In this document: piece after piece, positions 35,231 to 44,884 of the stretch
Layout of the letters: every line of letters starts with the position of its first letter
Numbering within the stretch: position 1 is the first letter of the stretch
Source of the DNA: Candidatus Cloacimonadota bacterium
GTDB taxonomy: Bacteria > Cloacimonadota > Cloacimonadia > Cloacimonadales > JAJBBL01
Direction: 5' to 3'
Length of the DNA stretch: 64,000 nucleotides
Assembly: GCA_019429305.1 (NCBI GenBank)
Contig: JAHYIR010000001.1
Location: 1-64,000 of the forward strand
The notes under the pieces: model-generated
The model's input: only the letters and a program-made list of their open reading frames with translations
Databases searched by the model: none
What the model was told of the DNA's origin: nothing
Translations under genes and position numbers: made by a program

Positions 35231-35932
35231 TTATTTTTTAAATAATTCCGGATTCTCTTCGATAAACTGATCTTTGAGTTTCCAAAAGGTAATGTCTTTG
35301 GACAGTTTTTTCTTACTATAACAGTAACCAATAACCGATACTATAAGTGCACCAATTGTATTAACAATGAAATCTCTCATAGTATCTAAAACCCCTAATC
35401 TGGTATCGAAAACCCCGTACACTTCTTCTAAATTACGTGCTTTCTGCATGTTAACACCGAATAGTGTGTCAACACCAAATTCAAATATTTCCCATAATAC
35501 TCCTACTGTCATAGCGAAGCAGAAAGTGAAAAGAGCAATGAAAAAGGGGCTGAGTTTTACGTGAATATTCTTATCTTTATTGAGGGCATAGATCAACAAG
35601 AAGCCAATATATCCCAGAATAATGGCAGAGATAGAATGCAACATACTATCCCACCAACTATACCGGTAAAAGTAATTCTGGATCTCACCCAGATACATAG
35701 AAGCAAAGATGAAAAGGAGGATTATTATTTGGAACAGAGCAGGGATATGGATTTTCGTTCTTTTAGAAAAGATAGTCGGTAAGAGGAAGAGTAAGAGTGT
35801 CAGGATGGCACTGAGTAATATCTCCCATTGATAATTAATGAAGTTGTAAACAATGGCTGCAATGGTTATAACAATAAAGAAATAACGCATTATTGGTTCG
35901 ATCTTTTCAGCAATCATTTTCTTCCTTTTCAT
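35231..35932 (-). CDS. YjdF/DUF2238-like multi-pass membrane protein
   Basis: 233 residues with about six membrane helices. Conserved-looking WWDSMLHSISAIILGYIGFLL, VLWEIFEFGVDTLFGVNMQ and DTMRDFIVNTIGALIVSVIGY place it in the YjdF-like family, function unknown. Convergent with rubrerythrin; an AT-rich 7-bp hairpin (35230-35246) at the junction could end transcription in both directions. AAGGAAG ribosome site. Confidence 0.75.
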   Translation of the reverse strand: MKRKKMIAEKIEPIMRYFFIVITIAAIVYNFINYQWEILLSAILTLLLFLLPTIFSKRTKIHIPALFQIIILLFIFASMYLGEIQNYFYRYSWWDSMLHSISAIILGYIGFLLIYALNKDKNIHVKLSPFFIALFTFCFAMTVGVLWEIFEFGVDTLFGVNMQKARNLEEVYGVFDTRLGVLDTMRDFIVNTIGALIVSVIGYCYSKKKLSKDITFWKLKDQFIEENPELFKK

Positions 35933-35963
35933 ATTGAAATCTTCCTTGAGGTTACTTAAATAC

Positions 35964-38900
35964 TTATTCTACCTGCTTAGTTCGAATGAATAAATAATAT
36001 ACTGATGGAATAATGAATAGTGTCAAGAGCGCAGAAACAATTACACCACCAATACTGACAATGCCCATTGCCTGCCGGAATTCCCTGGCAGCAGTTCCGA
36101 TTCCCAAAGCCATGGGCAGCATTCCCAGAATTATAGCAAAAGTTGCCATTACTATCGGTTTTAATTTTGTAGGACAGGCGATGAGCAGAGCTGTTCTGAC
36201 TTCATCCCCGCGTCGGACAAGTTGATTGGTATAATCTAGCAGAAGGATAGCATTATTGACTACTATTCCCACCAGCATGATGATAGCCATCATGGAAACT
36301 ATATTCATGGTTTGACCTGTTACAAAGAGAGCCAGAAAAACACCGATCAGAGCCAAAGGGAGAGTAGCAAGAATAAATATTGGTTGGACAAAACTCTCTA
36401 AGATAGCGGCGAGCAACATATAAGTCAATAATACAGCCAAGATGAATGTTCGGATCATATCTGTTATTGTTTCATCAAGCATTTGGCTTTCACCACCCCA
36501 TTCTACACGAAATCCCGGTGGTAATTCTACTTCATTTGTGATGACCTGATTGATTTGTCCGGTTATGTCACCTAAAACAGCTCCACCTGTTAGATCCCCT
36601 GTAAATTCAATGGCAGCAAATTTATCTTTGCGGAAAAGCATACTGGAGCCGGTAGCAAAGTCTAAATCTGCTAACTGAGAAAAACTATAAACTCCGCTTT
36701 GTGTAACAATAGGAAGGTCAGCTATTTTTGCCGGAGTATCATAAGAAGGGCGATCAAGCAGCACTTTTACATCGTATTCCCTATCTCCTTCCCGATATTG
36801 TGTTGCGACTAATCCCTCAACTGAGGAGCGGAGATTAATAGCCAGTTCTTGACTCGTCACTCCAGCCGCTGACATCCTGTCTAATCTAGGTTTGAAAGTC
36901 AGCTCCGGTTTTCCCGGTCTTAATGAAGTATTTAGATTGGCTAAGCCGGGTATATCCTTTAGCTTATCATAGATTTCTTGGGACATTTCTTCTAAGCGAT
37001 CTAAATCCTGTCCCATTACAAAAAAGTTGATCGGAGAATCTCCACCGCCTATAGATGAAATGGCTGAAACTCTTATTTTGGTATTAGGTATTCCGGATAA
37101 ATCTTCAATGAATATATCGGCAATCTGTCGAGTAGTTAAATTACGCTCTTTGGCAGCGATAAGATTGACACTTGCCCGAGCTACGTTGCTTCCGACATTT
37201 AGAGTACCGATGGAACCGATATTAGTTAAGATAAAATCTACTTCCGAATGTTGAGAGATAATATCTTTAACTTGCTCCATTACAAGTGCTGTCTCGGAAA
37301 GATCATAACCTTCCGGTAGCTCAACTTCTACTCTAATATTTCCTTCATCGAGAGATGGTAAAAACTCAAATCCTACAGCAGCAGCAATAAAGAAACTCAG
37401 GACTAACAAAATAAATACCGAACCGACGAAAGAGATCGCGATCTTGCGGTTTTTTATCAAGAATCCAAGGATCTTTTTATAGAATGCTTCCCATTTCATG
37501 AAAATCTTTTCCATCTTCTTACTAAAGCGGTTATCTTTCTGATTTTGTGGCAAAATTTGTGATGCCAGCATAGGTGTAAGAGTAAAAGAGATCAATAAAG
37601 AAAACAGAGTAGCGAAAGTTACTACCAGAGCAAATTCGGTGAAAAACTGACCTGCCATAGAAGTCATCGTTGCTATGGGTAGGAAAACGACAATATTGGT
37701 CAGAGTAGAAGCAATTACAGCAGTTGCGATCTCGGAGGTGCCCAGATCAGCGGCTACTTTACGAGTATTCCCCATATTCTTGTGACGAAAGATGTTTTCC
37801 AGTACGATCACTGAGTTTGTAACCAAGATCCCTACAGCGGTTGAGAATCCCATCAAGGTCATCATATTCAAAGTAAAACCGGCGATCTGCATCAAAATAA
37901 AGGTTGATATTATGGAAGTTGGCATTGCCAAAGCGACAATAAAAGTGGAGCGCAGATCATTGAGGAACAAGAATAAGAGGATACCGGTAAATAGTATTCC
38001 GAGCAGAATATTTCCCATAGTATCGTTGACTGAACTTTCAATAAAGTCGGCTCGATCAGTCACAATATACAGCTTCATATTTTCCGGAAGTTCTGCCAGG
38101 ATATCAGGCCATTCTCTATGTACTTGTCTCGAGATGTTAACCGGGTTACCTTCCGGACTCGGAATTAAGCTGAAGCGAATGATGTTATCTTCTCTAACCC
38201 CTGTTCTGTTATCAAAAAAGATAGCTCTTTCTCGAATTTCAGAACCGGTATCGATGATCTCTGCGATCTCATGTAATTTTCTCAAACCGGAAATAGTTGG
38301 TATCTCCAGATTACGAAGAGTTTCCAGATCTCCTATTTGTCCTTGTAATCTAACGGCAAATTCCTGTCCTCTTTGTTGAAACTGTCCACCCGGCATATCC
38401 ATATTGTAAGCAGCTAAGATTCCCGAGAGTTGAGGCAAGGATATGGCGTTCTGTTCTACAGTTTGACGATTCAGAACTACATGGATCTCCCTTTTCTGAC
38501 CACCGCTGATCTCGACTCGGGCTATACCCTCTATTTGTGAGAAACGATCTCTTAATCTTTGATCGGCATAATCATACAATTCGGTTCCACTGACCTCGCC
38601 ACTGAATACTATATCCATTACCGGAATAGCAGAGATATCCCAAGTTAGAGCAATCGGTCTTTCGGCATCTCGTGGCAGTTCATTCAGGATAGCATCGATT
38701 TTTTCTTTTACTTCTCGGATCGCTACTTCCTGACTCTTTCTCATACTGAAACGCATCATCACAAAAGAGACATTTTCCATTGAATAGGTTTGGATAAAAT
38801 CTACCTGACTGATAATGGAAACTGCATCTTCTATACGACGACTGATCTGGGATTCGATCTCTTGAGGACCTGCTCCGACATAGACAGTCTGTACAACAAC

Positions 38901-39032
38901 AAAGGGAAAATCAATTGCCGGCATCAAATTGAGGGATAACCCTAAATATGCTAAAACTCCAAAGACCAAGAAAACCGAGATTAACATCGTGATCAGTACC
39001 GGTCTTTTGATAGATACTTTTGCTAAAAACAT
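35964..39032 (-). CDS. RND efflux pump inner-membrane permease (AcrB/HAE1-like)
   Basis: 1022 residues, full length. N-terminal membrane helix (RPVLITMLISVFLVFGVLAYLGL), LMPAIDFPFVVVQTVYVGAGPQEIE porter start, two large periplasmic loops, and two bundles of membrane helices with FSTAVGILVTNSVIVLENIFRHK and IIMLVGIVVNNAILLLDYTNQLVR. Proton-driven export of drugs, bile-like compounds or other hydrophobic solutes with the MFP and TolC proteins encoded just upstream. Third gene in a TetR-TolC-MFP-RND operon; 8 bp after the MFP gene. Confidence 0.94.
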   Translation of the reverse strand: MFLAKVSIKRPVLITMLISVFLVFGVLAYLGLSLNLMPAIDFPFVVVQTVYVGAGPQEIESQISRRIEDAVSIISQVDFIQTYSMENVSFVMMRFSMRKSQEVAIREVKEKIDAILNELPRDAERPIALTWDISAIPVMDIVFSGEVSGTELYDYADQRLRDRFSQIEGIARVEISGGQKREIHVVLNRQTVEQNAISLPQLSGILAAYNMDMPGGQFQQRGQEFAVRLQGQIGDLETLRNLEIPTISGLRKLHEIAEIIDTGSEIRERAIFFDNRTGVREDNIIRFSLIPSPEGNPVNISRQVHREWPDILAELPENMKLYIVTDRADFIESSVNDTMGNILLGILFTGILLFLFLNDLRSTFIVALAMPTSIISTFILMQIAGFTLNMMTLMGFSTAVGILVTNSVIVLENIFRHKNMGNTRKVAADLGTSEIATAVIASTLTNIVVFLPIATMTSMAGQFFTEFALVVTFATLFSLLISFTLTPMLASQILPQNQKDNRFSKKMEKIFMKWEAFYKKILGFLIKNRKIAISFVGSVFILLVLSFFIAAAVGFEFLPSLDEGNIRVEVELPEGYDLSETALVMEQVKDIISQHSEVDFILTNIGSIGTLNVGSNVARASVNLIAAKERNLTTRQIADIFIEDLSGIPNTKIRVSAISSIGGGDSPINFFVMGQDLDRLEEMSQEIYDKLKDIPGLANLNTSLRPGKPELTFKPRLDRMSAAGVTSQELAINLRSSVEGLVATQYREGDREYDVKVLLDRPSYDTPAKIADLPIVTQSGVYSFSQLADLDFATGSSMLFRKDKFAAIEFTGDLTGGAVLGDITGQINQVITNEVELPPGFRVEWGGESQMLDETITDMIRTFILAVLLTYMLLAAILESFVQPIFILATLPLALIGVFLALFVTGQTMNIVSMMAIIMLVGIVVNNAILLLDYTNQLVRRGDEVRTALLIACPTKLKPIVMATFAIILGMLPMALGIGTAAREFRQAMGIVSIGGVIVSALLTLFIIPSVYYLFIRTKQVE

Positions 39033-39040
39033 ATTTTCAC

Positions 39041-40072
39041 CTAACTTTCAATTCTTATCTTAATACCGTTACTAACTAATTGAGAACCTTCCTTGATGAG
39101 AATATCTCCTACTGCCAACCCTTCAGCGATCTCGTAAACCATGCGATCGTTAGCTCCGAGTTTGACATATCTTTTAACCGCATTACCATTAGCGACAATA
39201 AACACATAATCGCCCTCAATATCCGATTGAATGTATTGTCTCGGAACAATGATTGCCTTATCATTTCCGTAAGTTATTATATCTATTGATACCATTACCC
39301 CTGAGAGTAGTAAATTCTCTGGATTGTCAAATTCCAGATCGACACCAAATGCTTGACGATTACCGTCTATAGAACGGGCAACTTGAACAACTCTACCCGG
39401 CAGCTCCTGTTCCTGCCAGCGAGCAACAGCTCCTAATCCCGGTCTAACCGCGTTGATATCTCTCTCAATAACCCAGACCTTCGAACGATATCTATCTATC
39501 TGGGAGATAGTGATCAAGGGGTCACCAAAATTAGCTGTCTCAGTCTCTCTGAAATTTATTTGGGTAACATAACCTGCTATGGATGCCTTGATATAGATCA
39601 TTTTGCTGGCAGCAAGGTAATTTGCCTGATTGATACTCTTCATGGTCTCTAACTGATCGAGTTCCTGTCTCGATATGCCACCCTCTGCAAAGAGGACACT
39701 CATTCTTTGATAGGTCTGTTCAGAGCTTTCAAAAGCCGCTTTTGCCTGCCGATATTGTGCTGAGGGACTATCTTCTGGGAAGGTTAACAACAACTGATCC
39801 TTCTCAACATAATCACCTACCTTGACCAAAACAGTTTCAACTCTGTCACTGAGAAGAGATGTCACTGTAGTTTCTCTGATCCCATTCAGGTTCGCATTGT
39901 AGCTCAGTATCAGCGAAAATGGCTGATAGACTATCTCCTCAACCTTGACTGGAATACCATCTTCCTGATGGATCTGTTCAATATTACGCATATTGTTATC
40001 ATCATTGTTTCCACAAGCTGTTAAGAGAAACAACAAGGAAACGAGCATCAAAAGAAAACTGATTTTGTTCAT
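39041..40072 (-). CDS. RND periplasmic adaptor (membrane fusion protein), lipoprotein
   Basis: 343 residues. Lipoprotein signal peptide with lipobox LLTAC (Cys about residue 20). HlyD-type layout: barrel-sandwich segment LLSDRVETVLVKVGDYVEKDQLL, alpha hairpin (REYRQAKAAFESSEQTYQ-like helix, Glu/Gln-rich), lipoyl half KASIAGYVTQINFRETETANFGDPLI, then beta-barrel. Links the RND permease to the TolC channel. Between tolC-like (33 bp) and RND (8 bp) genes. Confidence 0.93.
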   Translation of the reverse strand: MNKISFLLMLVSLLFLLTACGNNDDNNMRNIEQIHQEDGIPVKVEEIVYQPFSLILSYNANLNGIRETTVTSLLSDRVETVLVKVGDYVEKDQLLLTFPEDSPSAQYRQAKAAFESSEQTYQRMSVLFAEGGISRQELDQLETMKSINQANYLAASKMIYIKASIAGYVTQINFRETETANFGDPLITISQIDRYRSKVWVIERDINAVRPGLGAVARWQEQELPGRVVQVARSIDGNRQAFGVDLEFDNPENLLLSGVMVSIDIITYGNDKAIIVPRQYIQSDIEGDYVFIVANGNAVKRYVKLGANDRMVYEIAEGLAVGDILIKEGSQLVSNGIKIRIES

Positions 40073-40104
40073 ATTATATCTAACTCCTAAAAAAGATTTA
40101 TTGT

Positions 40105-41484
40105 TTAAAATATTATACCCATTGATTTGTGCAGAGCTTTCTGCGCCATGGTTATCTCATAAGCTGCCTGTAAGTAAGCCAAACGAGCTATTTTATGCTC
40201 TAACTGGGCATCTAATACCTCTAAATTGATACCGACCTGACTCTCGTAACGAGCAGTGGCAATGTTCAGACCTCTCTCTGCTAAACCGATCCGCAAAACC
40301 TGAGTTTCATAATTCTTTTGAGCATGAGCCAATCGTAAATAAGCATTCCTGATATCTAATTCTATCATATCTTGGAGATCTAAATAATCCAACGTTGCCT
40401 TGTTATACTGATGCCGAGCTTGAGCTGTCTTTGCCCGATTTCCGAAACCTTTGAAGATCGGGATCTGTATTCCCAACATTACTTGATAAGAAGAACCGAA
40501 ATCGTCCGGTTCCCAAGTGAATTTATTTATATTGGAAAAACGATTATACTCCGCAGAGAGGGCTACATTAGGCAAATAATTACCCCGTTCTGCCCGCCAA
40601 TTGATTTCATACATATCTCTGACCGCTCCCGAAAGATACAGCTCTATGCGTTCAGATTTGCCGCTTTCAATTGCCTCATCCAACTCGACTTCTATCTCTG
40701 GAGGAACTGCGATCTCTCCCTGTAAGGTTAGATCATAATCAATACCTAATCCGAGATGTTTTTTAAAACTCTCCTGCCAGAGTGAATAGTTGTTTTCTGC
40801 TTCCATTAGTTGAGGTTGCAGCTTATGGAGTTCTAACTCTGCCCGAATAAGATCAAATTCCGATACCAAACCCTGTCCGTACATAGAACTTATTCTATTA
40901 TAATGCTGCTCTGCCAATTCCAAAGCTTCCCGGTTGATCTCCACGACATCGGTTAGAAGCAAACCCTGATAGAACAGATCGGTCGTTTCATAGATCAGGT
41001 TCTGCTTAGTTAATTCATAACGCTTGGCTTCGACTGTTCGATAGATACCGGCTGCTTTGATACCACTGAGCAGTTTACCACCTAAATAGACAACTTGGTC
41101 GAGTTTTATCTGACCAAAGAAATTGGTCTCATCCTGTTTTTGCTCCGGAATAAGCATATTGAAACCCTGTTCAATATAAGCAGCTAATAGTTCATCATCT
41201 TCAGTGGCATTCTCTGATAACTCATCGGTTATGTTAAACGCCGGGGGGATCATCGAACCGGGCAGCTCGGTTCTTAGCAATTGATAACCACCATTGAAGC
41301 TTATCTGAGGGAGCAATGCTGATGTCACTTCTCTGTAAAACTCCCGGGCGATCGCTATATCTTCCCCTGCCGATCGAAGAGATAGATTGTTCTTGATCGC
41401 CAATTCTATACTGTCTTCCAGTGTTATACTGATTAGTGATGATGTAAGTAATAAGATTAATGTAAACAATATTATAGTTTTCAC
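40105..41484 (-). CDS. TolC-family outer-membrane efflux channel
   Basis: 459 residues. Signal peptide MKTIILFTLILLLTSSLIS; then LTLEDSIELAIKNNLSLRSAGEDI and a repeated second half (AEYNRFSNINKF, NAYLRLAHAQKNYETQV), the two structural repeats of TolC proteins with long heptad-rich helices. Start overlaps the tetR stop by four bases, so repressor and channel are co-translated. Confidence 0.92.
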   Translation of the reverse strand: MKTIILFTLILLLTSSLISITLEDSIELAIKNNLSLRSAGEDIAIAREFYREVTSALLPQISFNGGYQLLRTELPGSMIPPAFNITDELSENATEDDELLAAYIEQGFNMLIPEQKQDETNFFGQIKLDQVVYLGGKLLSGIKAAGIYRTVEAKRYELTKQNLIYETTDLFYQGLLLTDVVEINREALELAEQHYNRISSMYGQGLVSEFDLIRAELELHKLQPQLMEAENNYSLWQESFKKHLGLGIDYDLTLQGEIAVPPEIEVELDEAIESGKSERIELYLSGAVRDMYEINWRAERGNYLPNVALSAEYNRFSNINKFTWEPDDFGSSYQVMLGIQIPIFKGFGNRAKTAQARHQYNKATLDYLDLQDMIELDIRNAYLRLAHAQKNYETQVLRIGLAERGLNIATARYESQVGINLEVLDAQLEHKIARLAYLQAAYEITMAQKALHKSMGIIF

Positions 41485-42095
41485 TTGTCCTCCTTGTGGA
41501 CATCTATGTTGATCAAATCAGCTATATTATTCACGAGGATAGAGATGTATTTGTCCCGAGTATTTTTTTTTGTAAAATCCTTACCCAAGAAATCCTCAAA
41601 GAGTTTTGGGAAAAGACCCGGATAAAACACTGCAGAGAGTACTTGTACAAGAACTATTTTCTTTTCAGGTAATGTCGAACCGGGAAGTTTTTCACTGATC
41701 AAAGCAAAAAAACGATTCAAGAAATCACTAAACCTTCTTACAAACTCCGGATCATATTTACCATGAATAAAGGCATCGTAGAAATGTGCCTTCATTAAAC
41801 CCCGATACATAAACATACCTTCGATAGTATCACTAAGATAACTCTTTAATGCTTTGAGAGGATCTTTTTCCCATAAGATCTCATAGACTCTAAGGTTATT
41901 GATAAACGCCTCATCAAGGGTTGCTTTTAAGGTTTCCTCTATCAAATTTTCCTTAGAACCAAAGTAATAGTTGATAGCTGCAGGATTTACTTTGGCTTTA
42001 TCGGCGATCTTTCTTACTGTTACTTGCTGGATCCCTTCCTCTTCGATACACTCTATCACAGCCAGAATTATCTGCTTGATTATTTCTTCTCTCAT
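41481..42095 (-). CDS. TetR-family repressor of the efflux operon
   Basis: 204 residues from an ATG preceded by GAGAGGAG; seven codons upstream (42116) another ATG is possible but lies over the operator-like repeats. HTH: EEGIQQVTVRKIADKAKVNPAAINYYFGSKENLIEE, classical TetR N-terminus. C-terminal ligand domain not informative. First gene of the operon, so likely autoregulated through the tandem repeats directly upstream. Confidence 0.9.
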   Translation of the reverse strand: MREEIIKQIILAVIECIEEEGIQQVTVRKIADKAKVNPAAINYYFGSKENLIEETLKATLDEAFINNLRVYEILWEKDPLKALKSYLSDTIEGMFMYRGLMKAHFYDAFIHGKYDPEFVRRFSDFLNRFFALISEKLPGSTLPEKKIVLVQVLSAVFYPGLFPKLFEDFLGKDFTKKNTRDKYISILVNNIADLINIDVHKEDK

Positions 42096-42108
42096 CTCTC
42101 CTCTCTTC

Positions 42109-42178
42109 TTAAACAATTGTCTTAAACGATTGATTCAAACAAGTGTTTCAAAAAATGTTTTACCCCTTTCCCTGTCAA
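42109..42178 (-). promoter_or_regulatory. Promoter with four tandem 13-bp repeats upstream of the tetR-efflux operon
   Basis: On the plus strand four head-to-tail 13-mers: TTAAACAATTGTC (42109), TTAAACGATTGAT (42122), TCAAACAAGTGTT (42135), TCAAAAAATGTTT (42148). The third forms an inverted repeat, AAACA-AG-TGTTT (42137-42148). On the minus strand a -35 TTGACA lies at 42178-42173 and the -10 position (about 42156-42150, T-rich) overlaps the last repeat, so a repressor here would block RNA polymerase. Presumed site of the TetR protein. Confidence 0.5.
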
Positions 42179-42937
42179 GATTTTAAGAGATCCAACTCTC
42201 ACATCCCCCCCATTTTTTTTCTAAAAGCATGACAACTGCACCATCTGATTAGCCGATCCTTTGAATGGAATCTTCGAATACCTCTTGAAACACTCGAATA
42301 TTTCAGCTGCCACATTAGCCAAACGGTATAGACAAATACCTTCTGTTTTCCTAGATGATTCTTCCTAACAAGCATGAACTATCTCTTTCGATTATTAATC
42401 CGTTGCTTTTCTGCGAGTTGTTGATTTCTTACCTTGGGGTATAGCCTCTCACAACTTTTCTTTAAACTGACCTTTTCTTCCAACTTCATTCCGACATGGT
42501 TAACAATTATAGAAGATTTTTCAATATATCCCGTACGCTATCACAGGAGAACTTAAACCCGGGCAAAGTGAATTCATTAATGTAGCCGGATAGCTCTGCT
42601 ATTGATAGATAGTATCAAAGAGATTTCTTATTCTAATAATGAAGAAGGTATCACAGTTCTTGGGAAGAGAAAATCTGTCGCCTAAAAAGTATTCACATAA
42701 CAGACTGGAAAAGGCTTTTACAAGTATAATGAAGTACTGGAATTCCAGATAGAAAAGGTCTATGACTTCAACTGAAACATACGGTCAAAGCTGCTGCAAA
42801 TATGCTTCGCCTCGATAACCGGATACACAATCAACCCTTACTCCGCTGGGTGTCTCATTCTCTACGGTAAATACCCTGAAGAAAAAAGGGGATGCGAGAT
42901 TTATAAAATACTATTTCCTCCAGTTATTTGCTTTTAC
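42179..42937. other. Long intergenic stretch without a supported gene
   Basis: About 760 bp between two minus-strand genes. Only a 37-codon frame (ATG near 42639, plus strand, ending at the TAG near 42750) stands out, with no ribosome site or recognisable product. Base composition is less AT-rich towards 42780-42900. It may be a decayed gene or simply upstream regulatory DNA of the efflux operon; I see no RNA gene or repeat. Confidence 0.5.
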
Positions 42938-44557
42938 TCATTTCAGATAGAGCATTTTGCGAGTTCTGTCATAGTCTCCGGCCTGTAGGCGGTAGAGATA
43001 TACCCCGCTGGGGAGGTCTCCGCCCCTGGTAGTTCGTGGTGACCAGATCACCGAATGCTCTCCCTGTTCCAATCTATCATCTATCAGGGTAGTTATCTTC
43101 TGCCCACCGATATTGAAGACTTCCAGTTTTACCTTCTCTCCCTTATCAAGATAGAAACTGATCCTTGTCTCCGGATTGAAGGGGTTGGGGTAGTTACCGA
43201 GGAGTTCGGTTCTGAAGGGGATAATTTCAGGTTCGGAAGAACTTAAGGACGGGGTTGCCAGTACTCGGTTGGATGGTCCGGATTCTCCCTCATCATACAG
43301 TGCCGTGACATAATATCTGTAGGTGACCTCATTGATCACATCGGTATCAAGATACTCGGTGACAGCGAGTAACTCCTCGTTGATCTGCTCATCATCACGA
43401 TAGACATTATATCCGAGAAGGGTTCGCAGGCTGTCGGGCGGCTCGTGCCAGTTAAGGGTTACGATCTTATCACCGGGAGTAGCAGAAAGAGAAGCAGGGG
43501 GAATGAACTCGAAATAGAAAGTCTGCCAGCTCAGATAGGGGTAGCCGTCATTATGGAACATATAGACATCTTCAACCCAGATATTCTCGAAATCCCAGTT
43601 GATATACACATTGTCCGCATAGGGATAGGTCATCTCTTCGGTAGTTCTACCGTATGGGAATCCGGCGTATGGGAATCCGGTTGTCTCTGTATTGTAATAA
43701 CAATTCCAGGGTGCACACTCCCAAACAAACCCCACTATCGGTCCTCCATACTGCTCTGAACAGGTGATAGCACCGGTAACGTAGCTGAGGTCCATATATG
43801 TACTCCATGCCATTCCTGCTATTCCGCCGACATAAATACCACCGGAAACCTCAGCATGAGTATATAAATTATTGGTCTGTGACCAATTGATATACCCAAC
43901 CAGCCCGCCAACATAACTGCTTCCGGAGACAGACCCTTTTGTATAACACTTTGTTACTTCAACGCCACTGTTATAGCCTATTAAGCCTCCAACAAAATCA
44001 CCTCCGCTTATGTTCCCTTCCACGAAACAATTTTCGATTAAGCCGCTTTCTGCTGCCTGACCGGCAATCCCGCCGACATGTTCATCCCCTATAACCGTGA
44101 TATTGGTCAATCCCAGGTTTCTTACCGTTGCTCCATAGCTTATACTGGCAAATAGTCCTACTCCCCATCCCTCCGGGCGGTTAATATAAAGTCCGTCAAT
44201 CTTATGCCCCTGTCCGTCAAAATGACCTTGGAAACTGTAAAAATCACGTTCATTTGCAGGCAGGATACCACTCTTGTTTAACGGTCCACCAAAATCATAG
44301 TTTTCTCCTATCGGTTCCCAGCCCTCTCCGTCAAACCAGTTGATGGTTTCCGAAGCATCGATATCGGATGTCTGAACAAAGTAAAGACCGTCGGTTTCGT
44401 TATTAGATTGATAGACGGTTATCCAGTAGAGATTCTCCAGGCAAGCTATCTGATAAGGATTGGGCTCTGTCCCGTCACCGGCGGGTGGTACAGCGGTCTG
44501 GGAAAAAATACTTACGGTTAAAAGCAGTAGAACGAGTATAGAGTAATACTTAAACAT
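42938..44557 (-). CDS. Secreted GLUG-repeat protein with FnIII domain and C-terminal sorting domain
   Basis: 539 residues. Signal peptide MFKYYSILVLLLLTVSIFSQ; N-terminal region AGDGTEPNPYQIACLENLYWI; GLUG-type repeats from about 130 to 290 (VGGIAGQAAESGLIENC, VGGLIGYNSG, VGGLVGYINW, VGGIAGMAW), which form a beta-helix in surface adhesins; an FnIII-like domain (TPGDKIVTLNWHEPPDS ... YRYYVTALYDEGESG); then a sorting domain NYPNPFNPETRISFYL ... KMLYLK. Exported and probably attached to the surface by a type IX-like system. Visibly more GC-rich than its neighbours, which hints at recombination or transfer. Confidence 0.87.
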   Translation of the reverse strand: MFKYYSILVLLLLTVSIFSQTAVPPAGDGTEPNPYQIACLENLYWITVYQSNNETDGLYFVQTSDIDASETINWFDGEGWEPIGENYDFGGPLNKSGILPANERDFYSFQGHFDGQGHKIDGLYINRPEGWGVGLFASISYGATVRNLGLTNITVIGDEHVGGIAGQAAESGLIENCFVEGNISGGDFVGGLIGYNSGVEVTKCYTKGSVSGSSYVGGLVGYINWSQTNNLYTHAEVSGGIYVGGIAGMAWSTYMDLSYVTGAITCSEQYGGPIVGFVWECAPWNCYYNTETTGFPYAGFPYGRTTEEMTYPYADNVYINWDFENIWVEDVYMFHNDGYPYLSWQTFYFEFIPPASLSATPGDKIVTLNWHEPPDSLRTLLGYNVYRDDEQINEELLAVTEYLDTDVINEVTYRYYVTALYDEGESGPSNRVLATPSLSSSEPEIIPFRTELLGNYPNPFNPETRISFYLDKGEKVKLEVFNIGGQKITTLIDDRLEQGEHSVIWSPRTTRGGDLPSGVYLYRLQAGDYDRTRKMLYLK

Positions 44558-44688
44558 TTTTTCCTCCTGATAATCGGGTTACCGACAGAGCAATACTCTG
44601 CCGGTAACCCTTGTTGTGTCAATGTTTAATTATGCTCGTCATTTTATAATGAGCATCTTTTTTACCTGTGAATAATTATCTGCGACCA

Positions 44689-44742
44689 ACCTTTAGTCAT
44701 CTATATAGTCGGATAGATCCGACTATATAGATGACTAAGGGT
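44689..44742. repeat. 54-bp near-perfect palindrome
   Basis: Arms 44689-44714 and 44717-44742 pair over 26 positions with one G-T wobble around a two-base centre (AG at 44715-44716). Inner arm reads AGTCATCTATATAGTCGGAT. It lies between divergent genes (start of the GLUG gene and of the GNAT gene) and has no T-run, so it is not an ordinary terminator. See findings. Confidence 0.85.
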
Positions 44743-44884
44743 AAGAGAGAGATATAAAGCATTAAGTAGAGGCATATTAAGCAGATTAAAAGAAGTTTTT
44801 TGAATATCTGGATGTTATTCTCAAAGTGCTTTACAATTCTCCAAGGATATTTTTCTTTGTTGGAAAATAATTGAGGTACTATAA

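Noticed and set aside
36013-38379. Long open frames opposite the RND gene
   Set aside because: Antisense shadows of the well-supported RND permease; no ribosome sites or family features.
42639-42752. 37-codon frame in the 42.2-42.9 kb gap
   Set aside because: No ribosome site, no recognisable product, and length expected by chance.
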